A stretch of 43,884 bases of DNA from a virus. How positions within the stretch are numbered: position 1 is the first letter of the stretch; each line of letters begins with the position of its first letter. The stretch spans positions 1 through 43,884 of IMG/VR virus record IMGVR_UViG_3300045283_000058. One strand, written 5' to 3'. The translations under genes were made by a program, and so were the position numbers. Below are positions 29,822-39,316 of this stretch, piece after piece. Under the pieces are notes generated by a model. That model did no database searches, had not been told where the DNA came from, and saw only the letters and a list, made by a program, of their open reading frames with translations.

Positions 29822-31272
29822 TGGAGTATCGCGGCTTCTGCTCTCCGAGCTACACGTCGCAATCGTTGACTGCGGATGCCGAGCGGACGATGAACTGGTA
29901 TCCCGAGACGATGGAATCCCAGTACGCCAAGTCTCGGACGGCGATGTATCCGACGCCTGGCTTTCAGTCGTGGATCTCCGTTACTGATGTCGGTGGCCGA
30001 GCCCTCACATCGATGAATGGCCGCACGCTCGGAGTCATAGGCGCCGGGTTCTACGAATTGTTCCAAACGCAAACGTCATCGAGGTACGGCACAGTCGCGC
30101 AGGACAACAACCCCGCCATGATCGTGATGAACGGCACGATCGGGAATCAGGCGTTGGCCTCGAGCGGCGGCAATGCCTATAACCTGAATCTCTCGACGAA
30201 TGCGCTAACCCAAGTGCTGACGAACAAAAGCATGATGATCGGCACGATCGACGGCTACGGGATCAGCTTCGACAACAGCACCGGCCGGATTTACCTGTCC
30301 GATCTCGACGACTTCACAACCTGGGATCCGACCCAGTTTGCGGTTCGATCGGCGGCGCCGGATACATGGAAAGCGATGATCGTCAACCCGCCGGACATCT
30401 GGTTGATCGGCTCGCTCTCCGGGGATGTCTGGTACGACGCCGGCACGTTTCCGTTTCCGCTCGCGCCGCGGCAAGGGCTCAACTTCAAGTACGGCATTGT
30501 GGCGCCGTTTTCATTGGCCGCGTCTGGTCCATCGGTGATGTGGCTCAGTCAAACGACGGAAGGCGCGGGCATTGTCGTACGGACTGTCGGGTACTCGCCG
30601 CAACGGGTGAGCACCTACGCGGTCGAAACGGCGATCGCGAACATGGCGCGCACCAGCACGATCGCGGATGCCGAAGCGTTGGTGTATCAGGATCAAGGCC
30701 ACACGTTCTATAACCTGAACTTTCCCACCGCCAACGCGACGTGGACGTTGGATCTTGAAACGAATCAATGGCACGAGCGCGGCTACTGGAAAAGCGCGAC
30801 CAATTCGTATGAAGTCTGGCGCCCGCGCGTCCATACGTTCGCCTTCAACAAGCATCTGACTGGCGATCGCGTGAGCACGATGATCGCCGAGATGGATGTC
30901 ACCTTTGGCACCGAACTGGACGGCAGCGCGATCCGTCGCGAACGTCGCGCGCCTGGCCTGTTCAACGAGCATCGCCAAGTCCCGATCCGCAACATCGAAC
31001 TGTATCTTGAGGCCGGACTTGGTACGCAGAGCGGGCAAGGGAGCGATCCACTCGTGCTGTGGCAGACCTCAGATGATGGCGGCAAAACCTGGGGCAATGA
31101 GCGACAGAAACAAGCCGGGAAAGTCGGCGAATACAAACGCCGCGTCCGGTTCTGGCGGATGGGCGTTCCGCGCGATCGCGTGAACAAGTGTGTCGTCTCG
31201 GATCCGATTCCGTGGCGCCTGATCAATTGCTACGTCAACAACGACGCGAGTTCACAGGGACAGGCGGCATGA
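29821..31272 (+). CDS. tail hub / packaged-DNA stabilisation protein, P22 gp10-like
   Basis: A 483-residue protein. The N-terminus (YTSQSLTADAERTMNWYPET; SKSRTAMYPTPGF-type region) and repeated beta blades match P22 gp10, which forms the hexameric ring to which tailspikes and needle attach. Blocks such as WLSQTTEGAGIVVRTVGYSP and VYQDQGHTFYNLNFP fit the family. Its ATG overlaps the gp4-like stop (TAATG). Confidence 0.85.
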   Translation: MEYRGFCSPSYTSQSLTADAERTMNWYPETMESQYAKSRTAMYPTPGFQSWISVTDVGGRALTSMNGRTLGVIGAGFYELFQTQTSSRYGTVAQDNNPAMIVMNGTIGNQALASSGGNAYNLNLSTNALTQVLTNKSMMIGTIDGYGISFDNSTGRIYLSDLDDFTTWDPTQFAVRSAAPDTWKAMIVNPPDIWLIGSLSGDVWYDAGTFPFPLAPRQGLNFKYGIVAPFSLAASGPSVMWLSQTTEGAGIVVRTVGYSPQRVSTYAVETAIANMARTSTIADAEALVYQDQGHTFYNLNFPTANATWTLDLETNQWHERGYWKSATNSYEVWRPRVHTFAFNKHLTGDRVSTMIAEMDVTFGTELDGSAIRRERRAPGLFNEHRQVPIRNIELYLEAGLGTQSGQGSDPLVLWQTSDDGGKTWGNERQKQAGKVGEYKRRVRFWRMGVPRDRVNKCVVSDPIPWRLINCYVNNDASSQGQAA

Positions 31273-31275
31273 TCG

Positions 31276-31776
31276 ATGGCACTCGATCCTCCACCGGACA
31301 AAGCGCCGATTGCGGATCGGTGGTTCACGTCGGGCGATTGGCTCCGCTGGTTTCTGGCGATCTGGGGGAATGTCAGCGCGCAACCGCTGTTGATCGGGCT
31401 CACGACCAGTACGCCGGGGTCGCCAGCCACGTCGCCACCGGTCAGCCTGACGAATCAGAACGCGGCGATTGCCACGACGCCGATCCCGTTACCCACACTG
31501 ACCGGGGAACCCTGTCGGATCACCTGGTACGCGCGGATCACCACGGCGGATGGAGTCAGCAGTTCACTGACGGTCACGATCTCGTGGACGGAAGGCGGCG
31601 TGGCCAAGAGCGTGAGCGGAGCGGCGCTGACCGGCGACTCGATCGGCACGCTCCAGAGCGGCACCGTGATGATCCCAGCGGATCAGGGCACACCGATCAA
31701 CTATGCGACCGCGTACGCGTCGAACACGCCCAACAAGATGAAGTACCGGCTGATCGTCATGGTGGAACAGCTTTGA
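31276..31776 (+). CDS. tail-cluster structural protein
   Basis: A 166-residue beta-rich protein; after a Trp-rich N-terminus (WFTSGDWLRWFLAIWGN), residues 70-165 look like an Ig-like or fibronectin-like fold (RITWYARITTADGVSSSLTV). Possibly a tail accessory attached to the gp10-like ring. Function unknown. Confidence 0.6.
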   Translation: MALDPPPDKAPIADRWFTSGDWLRWFLAIWGNVSAQPLLIGLTTSTPGSPATSPPVSLTNQNAAIATTPIPLPTLTGEPCRITWYARITTADGVSSSLTVTISWTEGGVAKSVSGAALTGDSIGTLQSGTVMIPADQGTPINYATAYASNTPNKMKYRLIVMVEQL

Positions 31777-32459
31777 CGAGCCGACTTCTGCCAGCCGATG
31801 AGTGGCCGCGCCTGTCAGGAACAGAAGCCGGAAGCATCTGGCAGATGTTGGATCCTGAGAAGGCTCGAGTCGTCGTTGTCGAATGCGATGGCGAAATTGT
31901 CGGGTGTCACATCTTGCTCTTCATTCTTCATGCGGAATGTCTGTGGATTGCGGAACATCATCGCGGAAAGGTCTCTGTGCAGCGTGCGCTCTGGTCTGCC
32001 GTGCAAGCTGAAGCCACATCCGTTGGCGCGAGCGCAATTATGACCGCTTCGGTAGATGAGAAGGTCGACAGGCTCCTGAAGCATGTTGGCGCGAAGAAAG
32101 TTGAAGCCGATCACTACATGATTCCGCTGAAGTCGTCACGAGACAGACGCGATGAAAAAGTCGGCGCTCGATTTCATCGTCAACTCGATAAGCAGTTAAT
32201 CCACGACAACCATCCGAGCGATCCTGATCACAATCGGGAAGTTGGAAAGGCGTTACGCATCGGCATTGCCGAAGGTCGTATCGACGATGCGGTGAGCGGC
32301 TACAACGCATGGGCGGCCGTGTCTGGTTATGTGCCAGTGACGTATGCCGGAATGCGTGACGGTCAAGTCATGCTGGACATGCAGACAGCGATCGTCTCGA
32401 TTGGAGACGATTACTCGGTGCGACTTATTGAAGAGAGGACGTCGCCATGCCAACCGTAG
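31773..32459 (+). CDS. GNAT-fold protein in the tail cluster
   Basis: A 228-residue protein from TTG overlapping the previous stop (TTGA). Residues 15-110 follow the GNAT acetyltransferase layout: VVVVECDGEIVGCHIL, LWIAEHHRGKVSVQRALW, and a final GAKKVEADHYMIPL. The acetyl-CoA loop (RGKVSVQ) is degenerate, so catalysis is uncertain. The second half is helical. Similar proteins occur in tail regions of other phages with no known role. Confidence 0.6.
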   Translation: MTSRLLPADEWPRLSGTEAGSIWQMLDPEKARVVVVECDGEIVGCHILLFILHAECLWIAEHHRGKVSVQRALWSAVQAEATSVGASAIMTASVDEKVDRLLKHVGAKKVEADHYMIPLKSSRDRRDEKVGARFHRQLDKQLIHDNHPSDPDHNREVGKALRIGIAEGRIDDAVSGYNAWAAVSGYVPVTYAGMRDGQVMLDMQTAIVSIGDDYSVRLIEERTSPCQP

Positions 32460-33139
32460 CCGTAGCTGGGATTGCGGGAGGGGCGGCGATTTATGGGGCC
32501 AACAGGCAAGCAAACGCCGCTGAAAATTCAGCGGCGCGTCAGGCTCGAGCCTCCGCGATGGCGGCTGGGATTCAGACGAAGAATGACGCGTACGCCTTGG
32601 ACTATCAGAAACAACGCGACGCGCAAACCCAGTCCAACTTCGACGCCTCGCAGCGCGGGAATTACGATCTCGAATCCGCCCGTCAGCAGCGCGCGAACAT
32701 CGTGCGTTCGATGTTGGGCCTGCCCACGGTGCCGATGCCGCCCTACGTATCAACGAGCGGCGCGAGCACGGCTAGCAGCAACGGCAACAGCGGCGCAACC
32801 CTGCCGACCATCAATTCATCGGGCGATCTCGCGACACAGATTTCTTCGTACTTCCGATCGCGCGGCGTGTCCGATCAGGAGACCCCGTATTGGGTCCAGA
32901 AGTGGCCCGAACTCGTCGCCCGTGGACAAGAACTGAACGACCCGCAGTATCCGCTCAAGCGTTTGGCGCAAGCCGACGTGTTTGGCGGTCAACCGTCGTC
33001 GTCTACTCCGAATAGCTTCGGCAGCATGTTGGCACCGCAGACCGGGACGGCGACGACGAGCCCATTCATGTCCGCGAAGGCGAACGACTTGCCCTATCTG
33101 CAACCGAACAGCTTCGGTGCCTACATGGGGTCACGCTAA
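32447..33139 (+). CDS. internal virion / DNA ejection protein
   Basis: A 230-residue protein. The N-terminus has a glycine-rich hydrophobic helix (VAGIAGGAAIYGANRQA) followed by a Gln/Ala-rich coiled coil (RDAQTQSNFDASQRGNYD), like P22 gp7/gp20-type ejection proteins that enter the host envelope with DNA. Position after gp10 and before two more such genes fits. Confidence 0.65.
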   Translation: MPTVAVAGIAGGAAIYGANRQANAAENSAARQARASAMAAGIQTKNDAYALDYQKQRDAQTQSNFDASQRGNYDLESARQQRANIVRSMLGLPTVPMPPYVSTSGASTASSNGNSGATLPTINSSGDLATQISSYFRSRGVSDQETPYWVQKWPELVARGQELNDPQYPLKRLAQADVFGGQPSSSTPNSFGSMLAPQTGTATTSPFMSAKANDLPYLQPNSFGAYMGSR

Positions 33140-34113
33140 TGGCCGATCTCCCGACTGATCCAGGCTACGTCGCGCCACCGAATACGGGCGATCCGACCGC
33201 ATGGTGGAACGGACCCCCGCCGGCTGGCTGGACGGGTCCGTGGCCGCCCGCGCTTCCTGGTCCTGGCTATAGCTACGGATCTGAAATCGGATCCGTGGTC
33301 TATACAGGGGGAAATGCCAACACCAATCCCGATTACCCCGTCGTGGGAACGCCGAATGGACAGGATCCGAATCCGGTACCTGGGCCGAATCTGAACGACC
33401 CGAATGATCCCCTGTTGCAGAAGATCCCAGGGGTTACGCCGTCAGGTACCAAGACGCCTGGCCTACCCACTTCCACGACGAATCCCGGCACGCCAACGAC
33501 GCCGTATACACGAGGGACACCGACTACGCCGGATGTGGGCGCAACGCCTACGCCGACACCTCCTCCGCCGATACCGGATGCACCCGGGTTCAACGCGCCT
33601 CCAGTGCCTCGTGCGCCCGCGTTTCAGTATGGAGACTTCACGCCGCCGACTGGTACGGATGTCTGGAACGATCCCAGTTATCAGTTCCGATTCGGGGAAG
33701 GCTTTCGCGGCCTCGAAAACAGCAAAGCCGCACAAGGGGTGATCGGGACCGGAGGATCGATCAAGGACTTCATCAACTACGGCCAGAACTTCGCGTCCAA
33801 CGAATACAACAACGCGTACAACCGGTCGTTGCAGACCTACGCCACGAATCGCAGCAATGCGCTCGACACGTACAACACGAACTATGGCACGCAATACCGG
33901 GATCCGTTCTTGGAGGCGTTCCAGAACTCACAAGCGACATTAGCGCCGCAGCTCGTCGGCTATCAAACTGGCGTGCAGAATCAGCAGTTCAATCAGAATC
34001 TCGGGTTCAATCGCGATGTCTTGAACTACAACCAGCAGCGCAATGCGCAACTGGATTCGTTCGATGAGTGGTACCGGAAGTTCCTGTTGCAATTGCAGGC
34101 GACACAGCTCTGA
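33139..34113 (+). CDS. proline-rich internal virion protein
   Basis: A 324-residue protein. The first 160 residues are Pro/Gly/Thr-rich and disordered (PPNTGDPTAWWNGPPPAGW; GTPTTPDVGATPTPTPPPP). The last 150 are Asn/Gln/Tyr-rich helices (YNNAYNRSLQTYATNRSNA). Likely one of the three ejection proteins of a P22-like virion. Confidence 0.65.
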   Translation: MADLPTDPGYVAPPNTGDPTAWWNGPPPAGWTGPWPPALPGPGYSYGSEIGSVVYTGGNANTNPDYPVVGTPNGQDPNPVPGPNLNDPNDPLLQKIPGVTPSGTKTPGLPTSTTNPGTPTTPYTRGTPTTPDVGATPTPTPPPPIPDAPGFNAPPVPRAPAFQYGDFTPPTGTDVWNDPSYQFRFGEGFRGLENSKAAQGVIGTGGSIKDFINYGQNFASNEYNNAYNRSLQTYATNRSNALDTYNTNYGTQYRDPFLEAFQNSQATLAPQLVGYQTGVQNQQFNQNLGFNRDVLNYNQQRNAQLDSFDEWYRKFLLQLQATQL

Positions 34114-34115
34114 TC

Positions 34116-35972
34116 ATGCCGTTTGAATATCAGCCCTACGTTTCGCCCTACGCGAACAGCATCGCGGAGATCATGCGGCATCAAGGCGATCCGCAGGCGC
34201 AAGCGTTGCTAGCCGGCGCGGCGGCTCGAGCGAGAGCGGGAGAGATTGGGGCGCAAGCCTGGGGCGGAGCGGTCCAGAACATCGGGCAGAGTGTTGCCGC
34301 GATTCCCCAGCAGATGCAGCAGCAGCGCGCGCAGGCGGAAGAAAGCCAGCTACGTCAGGCGAGGCTCGCGCAGGAACAGCAGCAAACGGCCGCCGTCGCC
34401 GCCTCGCAGCGATTCCAAGAGGCGTCCAATCGCATCGTCTCAACGTTAACGCAGGCGAATCCTGACGGGAGTCGCACACTCGATCGGGCGAAACTGGTGC
34501 AGCAACTCTCGGCCGCGAACATTCCGCCGGCGATGCAGCAAACGGTCCTGAAATCTCTGGATGATGTCGACGCATCGATTGCGAAGTTCACGGCGACCAA
34601 GGTCGACCATCGTGCGGACTTCGCTCATGCTGCATTGCAATCCGAGCTTGGGAAAACTCCCGAAGGGATCGTGACGCTCGCCGGGCTCGCCAAAGCAAAC
34701 GGCCTCGTCACAGACGACGAACTCAAGCCGATCTTCGATGCGCTGGCCGGCGGAGCCACACCGACCGCCGTGCTGCAAGCGGTGCGCGGGCTCTCCGAGA
34801 AATACAAGGACGCGGAAAAGCCCGTGATTCTGCCTGAAGGCGGCACGCTTGTGAAGCCGTCAACGGGCGAAGTCATCACGACCGGTGCGCCAAAACCCAA
34901 AACGGAAGCAGAGCTCGATGCAGAGGCTCAAGCGATATACGCCAAGCGCGCGAGCGGTCAAACGCTGACGCCGACGGAAACATCCTCGCTCGCAGGCTAT
35001 GAAGCCCGAAAGATCAAGCCGCCAGAAGCGCAGCACGTCACGTTCCGTCTGGACGGCAAGGACGTGCCGGGCTCATTCGTCCCCACACCGACGGGCGGGA
35101 AGTACTTCTATAACGGCGAGGATGTGACCGCGCGAGTGAAAGCGATTCCGCCGGCCTCGATTCAGGTCAACGCCGCCGCATCGAATGCCTTGGCGAATCT
35201 GCCGTCATGGGCGCTGGACGATTCGCGGCCGACTGGGCCTGATGCGAACAAGCTCGATCCGACCGTCAGAATGACGCCGAACGGGCTGTATCAGGCCGCG
35301 CAGAACTACATCGCGACGGGACAGTTCCCGCAGACGGGCCGCGGCAACGATCCGGCAGCGCAAGCGGTACGTGCGGCGGTCAATGCCAAGGTCGGCGCGA
35401 TCGCGGCGTCATCGGGGATGGACGAACCCGCGCTCCGCGCGTTCTACAAGTCCAACGCCTCGTCGCTGTCGCAGCAGCAGAAATCGTACGACGCGGTTCA
35501 GAGCTTCATGGCGACCGCAGACCGCAATGCCGACAAACTCAAGAGCGTCGTCGATAAGATCCCCGATGTCGGATCGCCCCTGCTGAATCGGCCGCTGCGC
35601 GCGATTGATCAGAAGGCACTCGGCGACGTCGACCTCTCGCAGTTCCGTGTCTACGTGCAATCGGTGCAAAACGAATACGCGCGCATCATCTCGCAGCCAA
35701 ATCTGGCGGGACAGTTGACCGATTCCGCACGACATGAAGCCGAACAACTCGTAGATCCGAATGCGACTGTCGCGCAGATCCTGGGCTCGATTGCCGCGTT
35801 GCGGACTGAAGGTGAGAATCGCTTGCTCTCAGTCGGTCAACAGATCCAGCGGATTCAACAGCGGCTCCAGACGCCCACCGCCGGCGGTCCTGCGCCAGCC
35901 GTGACCGCGCCGACCGTCAACGAGCGCTGGGAACGTGGACCGGACGGCAAAATGCGCCGGGTCGGTGGCTGA
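34116..35972 (+). CDS. large internal virion / ejection protein
   Basis: A 618-residue protein. Residues 60-120 form a Gln/Arg-rich coiled coil (AIPQQMQQQRAQAEES), and the rest is mainly helical with a middle beta region. Size and place match P22 gp16/gp20-type ejection proteins. I chose the ATG at 34116 (MPFEYQPYVSPY), just after the previous stop. Confidence 0.7.
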   Translation: MPFEYQPYVSPYANSIAEIMRHQGDPQAQALLAGAAARARAGEIGAQAWGGAVQNIGQSVAAIPQQMQQQRAQAEESQLRQARLAQEQQQTAAVAASQRFQEASNRIVSTLTQANPDGSRTLDRAKLVQQLSAANIPPAMQQTVLKSLDDVDASIAKFTATKVDHRADFAHAALQSELGKTPEGIVTLAGLAKANGLVTDDELKPIFDALAGGATPTAVLQAVRGLSEKYKDAEKPVILPEGGTLVKPSTGEVITTGAPKPKTEAELDAEAQAIYAKRASGQTLTPTETSSLAGYEARKIKPPEAQHVTFRLDGKDVPGSFVPTPTGGKYFYNGEDVTARVKAIPPASIQVNAAASNALANLPSWALDDSRPTGPDANKLDPTVRMTPNGLYQAAQNYIATGQFPQTGRGNDPAAQAVRAAVNAKVGAIAASSGMDEPALRAFYKSNASSLSQQQKSYDAVQSFMATADRNADKLKSVVDKIPDVGSPLLNRPLRAIDQKALGDVDLSQFRVYVQSVQNEYARIISQPNLAGQLTDSARHEAEQLVDPNATVAQILGSIAALRTEGENRLLSVGQQIQRIQQRLQTPTAGGPAPAVTAPTVNERWERGPDGKMRRVGG

Positions 35973-36631
35973 TGGCGGAGCAAGGACGCCTCGTGACCTT
36001 CGAAGGAAAGACGATGGAGTTTCCGGCCGATGCGACCGACGCCGAGATCAGCGCCGCGCTGGGCGCGATCCCGTCGGCCAATGCCCCTAACGCGCCGAAA
36101 GCCAAGACGTGGACGGCACTCGCGCTGAGCTCTGTCAAGCCGCTCGTCGAAGGATCGTCTCGCGTCGCCGCTGAAGTCGCCACGAACCCGAACATGAGAA
36201 GCCTGGGCTCAACCGCAGGGCAAATCGTCGGAGGCATTGCTGGCGCGAAAACATTAAACCCGTTGAACGTTGCTGGCGGAGTATGGGCTGGAGGCCGCGC
36301 TGGCTGGCACACAGGCGCGCTGGCGCAAAAGCTCGCGACGCCTGTAGCCAAAGCCCTCGAAGCCGTCGCGCCCTACGCACAGGCCGCCAGCACCCTTGCC
36401 GGGGCTCAAGGCGTCAACGACCTCGCCCAGATCGCCGAGCCGGACCGGAAAGACATCGGCGTTCTCGGGGTGGGTCGCACGACGCACATCCGCAACGATC
36501 CCGCCGCGGTGGCTCGAGTGATCAAAGCCTCCCCGTCTATCGGCGATGCCGTTGCAGCCCTCGTGCAGCTCGGGATGCCACAAGGGGAAGCCGTCCGTAC
36601 CGTCTGGAATGCTCGGGTAAAGGCACAGTAG
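35972..36631 (+). CDS. virion-associated hydrophobic protein
   Basis: A 219-residue protein with a small N-terminal domain (RLVTFEGKTMEFPADATDAE) that I recall at the start of phage internal proteins, and a central glycine-rich hydrophobic stretch (AGQIVGGIAGAKTLNPLNVAGG) able to cross a membrane. It probably joins the ejection machinery. Confidence 0.6.
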   Translation: MAEQGRLVTFEGKTMEFPADATDAEISAALGAIPSANAPNAPKAKTWTALALSSVKPLVEGSSRVAAEVATNPNMRSLGSTAGQIVGGIAGAKTLNPLNVAGGVWAGGRAGWHTGALAQKLATPVAKALEAVAPYAQAASTLAGAQGVNDLAQIAEPDRKDIGVLGVGRTTHIRNDPAAVARVIKASPSIGDAVAALVQLGMPQGEAVRTVWNARVKAQ

Positions 36632-38143
36632 ATGGCGACTGGTACCTACGCTCCTGACATCGATAAACGCGTCGTCGACAGCAACGGGACACCTGTCAGC
36701 GGTGGACTGGTCTGGACCTATTTGGCCGGGACATCCACACCCGTGGCGACGTACACCGATGTGGCTTTGAGCGTCGCGAACACCAATCCGATCGTGGCGG
36801 GCAGCGACGGGCGATACGTCGCGTTCCTCACGATTGGGGTCTCCTACAAATTCGTCGAAGAAACGGCCGCCACGCCACCCGCGCACGGCTCCGTCATCAT
36901 TACGCGCGACAACATTTCAGCGATTCCGAGCACGTCCAACAACGTTGAATTGATCGGCACCGCGGGCGAGGCATTGACCGCCGGCCAAGCCGTGTACTTG
37001 TCGGATGGCAGCGGATCAAAGAACGCCGGCCAGTGGTACAAAGCCGACAGCACGCAAATCTATAGCTCGGTGGTGCCTGAGATTGGGATGGTGCCCTCAA
37101 ACATCGCGAGCGGCACGAGCGGCACGATTCGATTGAACGGCCAGATGACGGGCTTAGGTTCCCTATCAGTCGGCAGTATGTATTACATCGGCGCTGCCGG
37201 CGCGCTGACAACGACAGCGCCCGTCCTACGGCGTCTCGTCGGTGTGGCCGATTCCGTATCCACGCTGGTCTTGACGCCGAATCCCTCAGTACCAGTCGAG
37301 GGATGGATCAATGACTTCCGGCTGACGCTGACAACCGCCGTCCCGGTCACAGTGAGCGATGTGACGGCCGCCACCACGATTTATTGTTCCCCACTGACGG
37401 GCAATCGCTTGGACTTGCCAGATTCCAACGGCAATCCGACGCGCGTGACCTCTGCGGAATTTTCGATCGCGGTGCCCGCATCAACGTCCACGATGTACGA
37501 CATCTTCTGCTATAACAATGCCGGCGTGGCGACGCTGGAACTGCTCGCCTGGACCAATGACACCACGCGAGCCACAGCCGTTGTCCGCACGACGAACGGA
37601 CGCTTGCTCAAGAGTGGCGACAATACGCGCATGTTGCTTGGCGTGTTCCGCACCACGGGCGTGAGCGGGCAGACCGAAGACTCAGCGACAAAGCGCCATC
37701 TGTGGAATTACTACAACCGTGACCGGCGCCCGCTCCAGCGATTTGAAACCACCGCGACGTGGACCTATTCAACGGCCACGGTGCGACAAGCCAATGGCTC
37801 GACGACGTCCAATCAAGTCGACGTCGTGGTGGGCTGGCAGGATGCGGATCTGGATCTCACCCTCCAAGGCGTCGTCGTCGACAACACGGGTGCAGTCGAT
37901 GTGTCGGCTGGAATCGGCGAGGACTCAACAACCACCTACGCCGTCGGCGGCACGATGCACACCATCGCGGAGCAGGGCTCGATGATTTCAGCGCTCCGCC
38001 TCGTGAAAAAGCCGGCTGTGGGGCGCCATTTCTACAGTTGGAATGAATGGAGCCAAGCCACAGGCACGACGACATGGCGGGCCAATACGGCCTCTGTCGG
38101 CTCGACGATCACGGCTGGGCTTATTGGCTGGATTGAGGGGTGA
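36632..38143 (+). CDS. tail fibre / tailspike protein
   Basis: A 503-residue protein. The N-terminus (IDKRVVDSNGTPVSGGLVWT, GSDGRYVAFLTIGVSYKFV) is a head-binding domain common to phage fibres. The middle has repeated beta segments (GQMTGLGSLSVGSMYYIG). The C-terminal part (STTYAVGGTMHTIAEQGS) resembles receptor-binding tips. It recognises the host surface. No lyase or esterase motif is visible. Confidence 0.8.
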   Translation: MATGTYAPDIDKRVVDSNGTPVSGGLVWTYLAGTSTPVATYTDVALSVANTNPIVAGSDGRYVAFLTIGVSYKFVEETAATPPAHGSVIITRDNISAIPSTSNNVELIGTAGEALTAGQAVYLSDGSGSKNAGQWYKADSTQIYSSVVPEIGMVPSNIASGTSGTIRLNGQMTGLGSLSVGSMYYIGAAGALTTTAPVLRRLVGVADSVSTLVLTPNPSVPVEGWINDFRLTLTTAVPVTVSDVTAATTIYCSPLTGNRLDLPDSNGNPTRVTSAEFSIAVPASTSTMYDIFCYNNAGVATLELLAWTNDTTRATAVVRTTNGRLLKSGDNTRMLLGVFRTTGVSGQTEDSATKRHLWNYYNRDRRPLQRFETTATWTYSTATVRQANGSTTSNQVDVVVGWQDADLDLTLQGVVVDNTGAVDVSAGIGEDSTTTYAVGGTMHTIAEQGSMISALRLVKKPAVGRHFYSWNEWSQATGTTTWRANTASVGSTITAGLIGWIEG

Positions 38144-38149
38144 GCCATC

Positions 38150-38497
38150 ATGGCGATTGCGCCAATCCAGACGGTCGAACGCGCGCTCCGCGATGCGGGC
38201 ATCCCGATCGATGGCGTCAGTATCGGCACGCTGGCAGATCGATCCACATGGCGTGCATTCTATCAGCTTGCGGCGACCGATCAACAGCGGGCGCAAGGCG
38301 ATGCCTTGATCCTCTCGGTCGACCTCGCGGATCCGACGCTGTTGGCGGAAGTGCGAGCGGATCTTTCTACGATGCGCATGAACGATGAAGCTGTACGCGC
38401 GATCGTGCAGGGGTTATGGGAGTCGATTCCGGCGCCGACGATGACGCTGGTGCAGTTGCGGAGTCGCATTCTGACGATTTACCGCGGATTGATCTAG
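38150..38497 (+). CDS. hypothetical protein
   Basis: A 115-residue helical protein (VERALRDAGIPIDGVSIG; SIPAPTMTLVQLRSRIL), directly after the fibre gene. It may assist fibre assembly or attach to the tail. No family recognised. Confidence 0.6.
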   Translation: MAIAPIQTVERALRDAGIPIDGVSIGTLADRSTWRAFYQLAATDQQRAQGDALILSVDLADPTLLAEVRADLSTMRMNDEAVRAIVQGLWESIPAPTMTLVQLRSRILTIYRGLI

Positions 38498-38546
38498 GAA
38501 ATGTGGTGACTAGAACCGATGACGGCATCTCAGGCTGGATCGAAGT

Positions 38547-38978
38547 GTGAATCCAATGCCGTGGACCATCGACACGCTGAAGGAATATGTCGATCAACGT
38601 CTGACCGACAACGACAAGGCGGTGAGTGCAGCGTTGCAATCCGTGAAGGAGCAAACGCGCAGTTCGTTTGAAGCGAGCGAGAAAGCGATCGTGAAAGCGG
38701 AAGAGGCGCAGAAATCGTACAACCAGACGCACAATGATCTCAGTCGAAAACTCGATACGCAGAACAAAGAGACGATGCCGCGGCCTGAAATTGAGGCCCG
38801 GTTCGCCTCACTGGACGAAAAACTCAGCGAACTTAGGAATACCGTCTCAGCAGGCGGCGGGATTGTGCAGGGTGGGAAAGCATTCAAAGATGAAAGTCGC
38901 GCGAATATCGCGATCGTCATTTCGGCGATTGGCCTTCTCGCGGTACTGATTCGGTGGCTGCTGACCGCGCCGAAATGA
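38547..38978 (+). CDS. coiled-coil protein with C-terminal membrane anchor
   Basis: A 143-residue protein from GTG. Residues 10-105 are a long coiled coil (QSVKEQTRSSFEASEKAIV; FASLDEKLSELRNTV) and residues 117-138 a transmembrane helix (IAIVISAIGLLAVLIRWLL). It looks like an endolysis accessory or spanin-like membrane protein. Confidence 0.6.
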   Translation: MNPMPWTIDTLKEYVDQRLTDNDKAVSAALQSVKEQTRSSFEASEKAIVKAEEAQKSYNQTHNDLSRKLDTQNKETMPRPEIEARFASLDEKLSELRNTVSAGGGIVQGGKAFKDESRANIAIVISAIGLLAVLIRWLLTAPK

Positions 38979-38991
38979 CTGGGAGACTGAC

Positions 38992-39189
38992 ATGGACATC
39001 GTAGGGATTCTGACGACCTTGCTGCTGTTCGCGCTCGTCGGCTTCGTTGTGTACTTGATCGTGACGTACATTCCGATGCCAGCGCCGTTCGCGCAGGTTA
39101 TTATCGTTGCGGTCGTGATTCTGCTCGTGCTGTATCTGATCACGATGATCGCTGGAGGGGGTCACGTCGCGTTTCCGCATGTCCGGTAA
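38992..39189 (+). CDS. two-helix membrane protein (Thivi_2564-like)
   Basis: A 65-residue protein with two transmembrane helices (ILTTLLLFALVGFVVYLIV and VIIVAVVILLVLYLITMI). I recall this form as Thivi_2564-family small membrane proteins encoded in bacteria and prophages. It could act as holin or pinholin. SD is GGGAG. Confidence 0.65.
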   Translation: MDIVGILTTLLLFALVGFVVYLIVTYIPMPAPFAQVIIVAVVILLVLYLITMIAGGGHVAFPHVR

Positions 39190-39316
39190 GACCGAAGCGG
39201 GGAGAGCCCAAGCGGGCAGCAAGGAACTCTCCCCTAACCGTATGACAGCAGACGATGCTCTGCTCCCGCACGGCTGGACTGAAGTGTCCATGATCTTGCA
39301 TGAGCGTGTTGCATGA
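39179..39316 (+). CDS. small ORF overlapping a hairpin
   Basis: A 45-residue ORF (MSGKTEAGRAQAGSKELS...) overlapping the previous gene by 11 bases and the next ATG by four. The 5' part is a nested hairpin, GGGGAGAG (39199-39206) with CTCTCCCC (39227-39234) around GCCC/GGGC. Either the ORF or the RNA structure may be the real function. Confidence 0.4.
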   Translation: MSGKTEAGRAQAGSKELSPNRMTADDALLPHGWTEVSMILHERVA

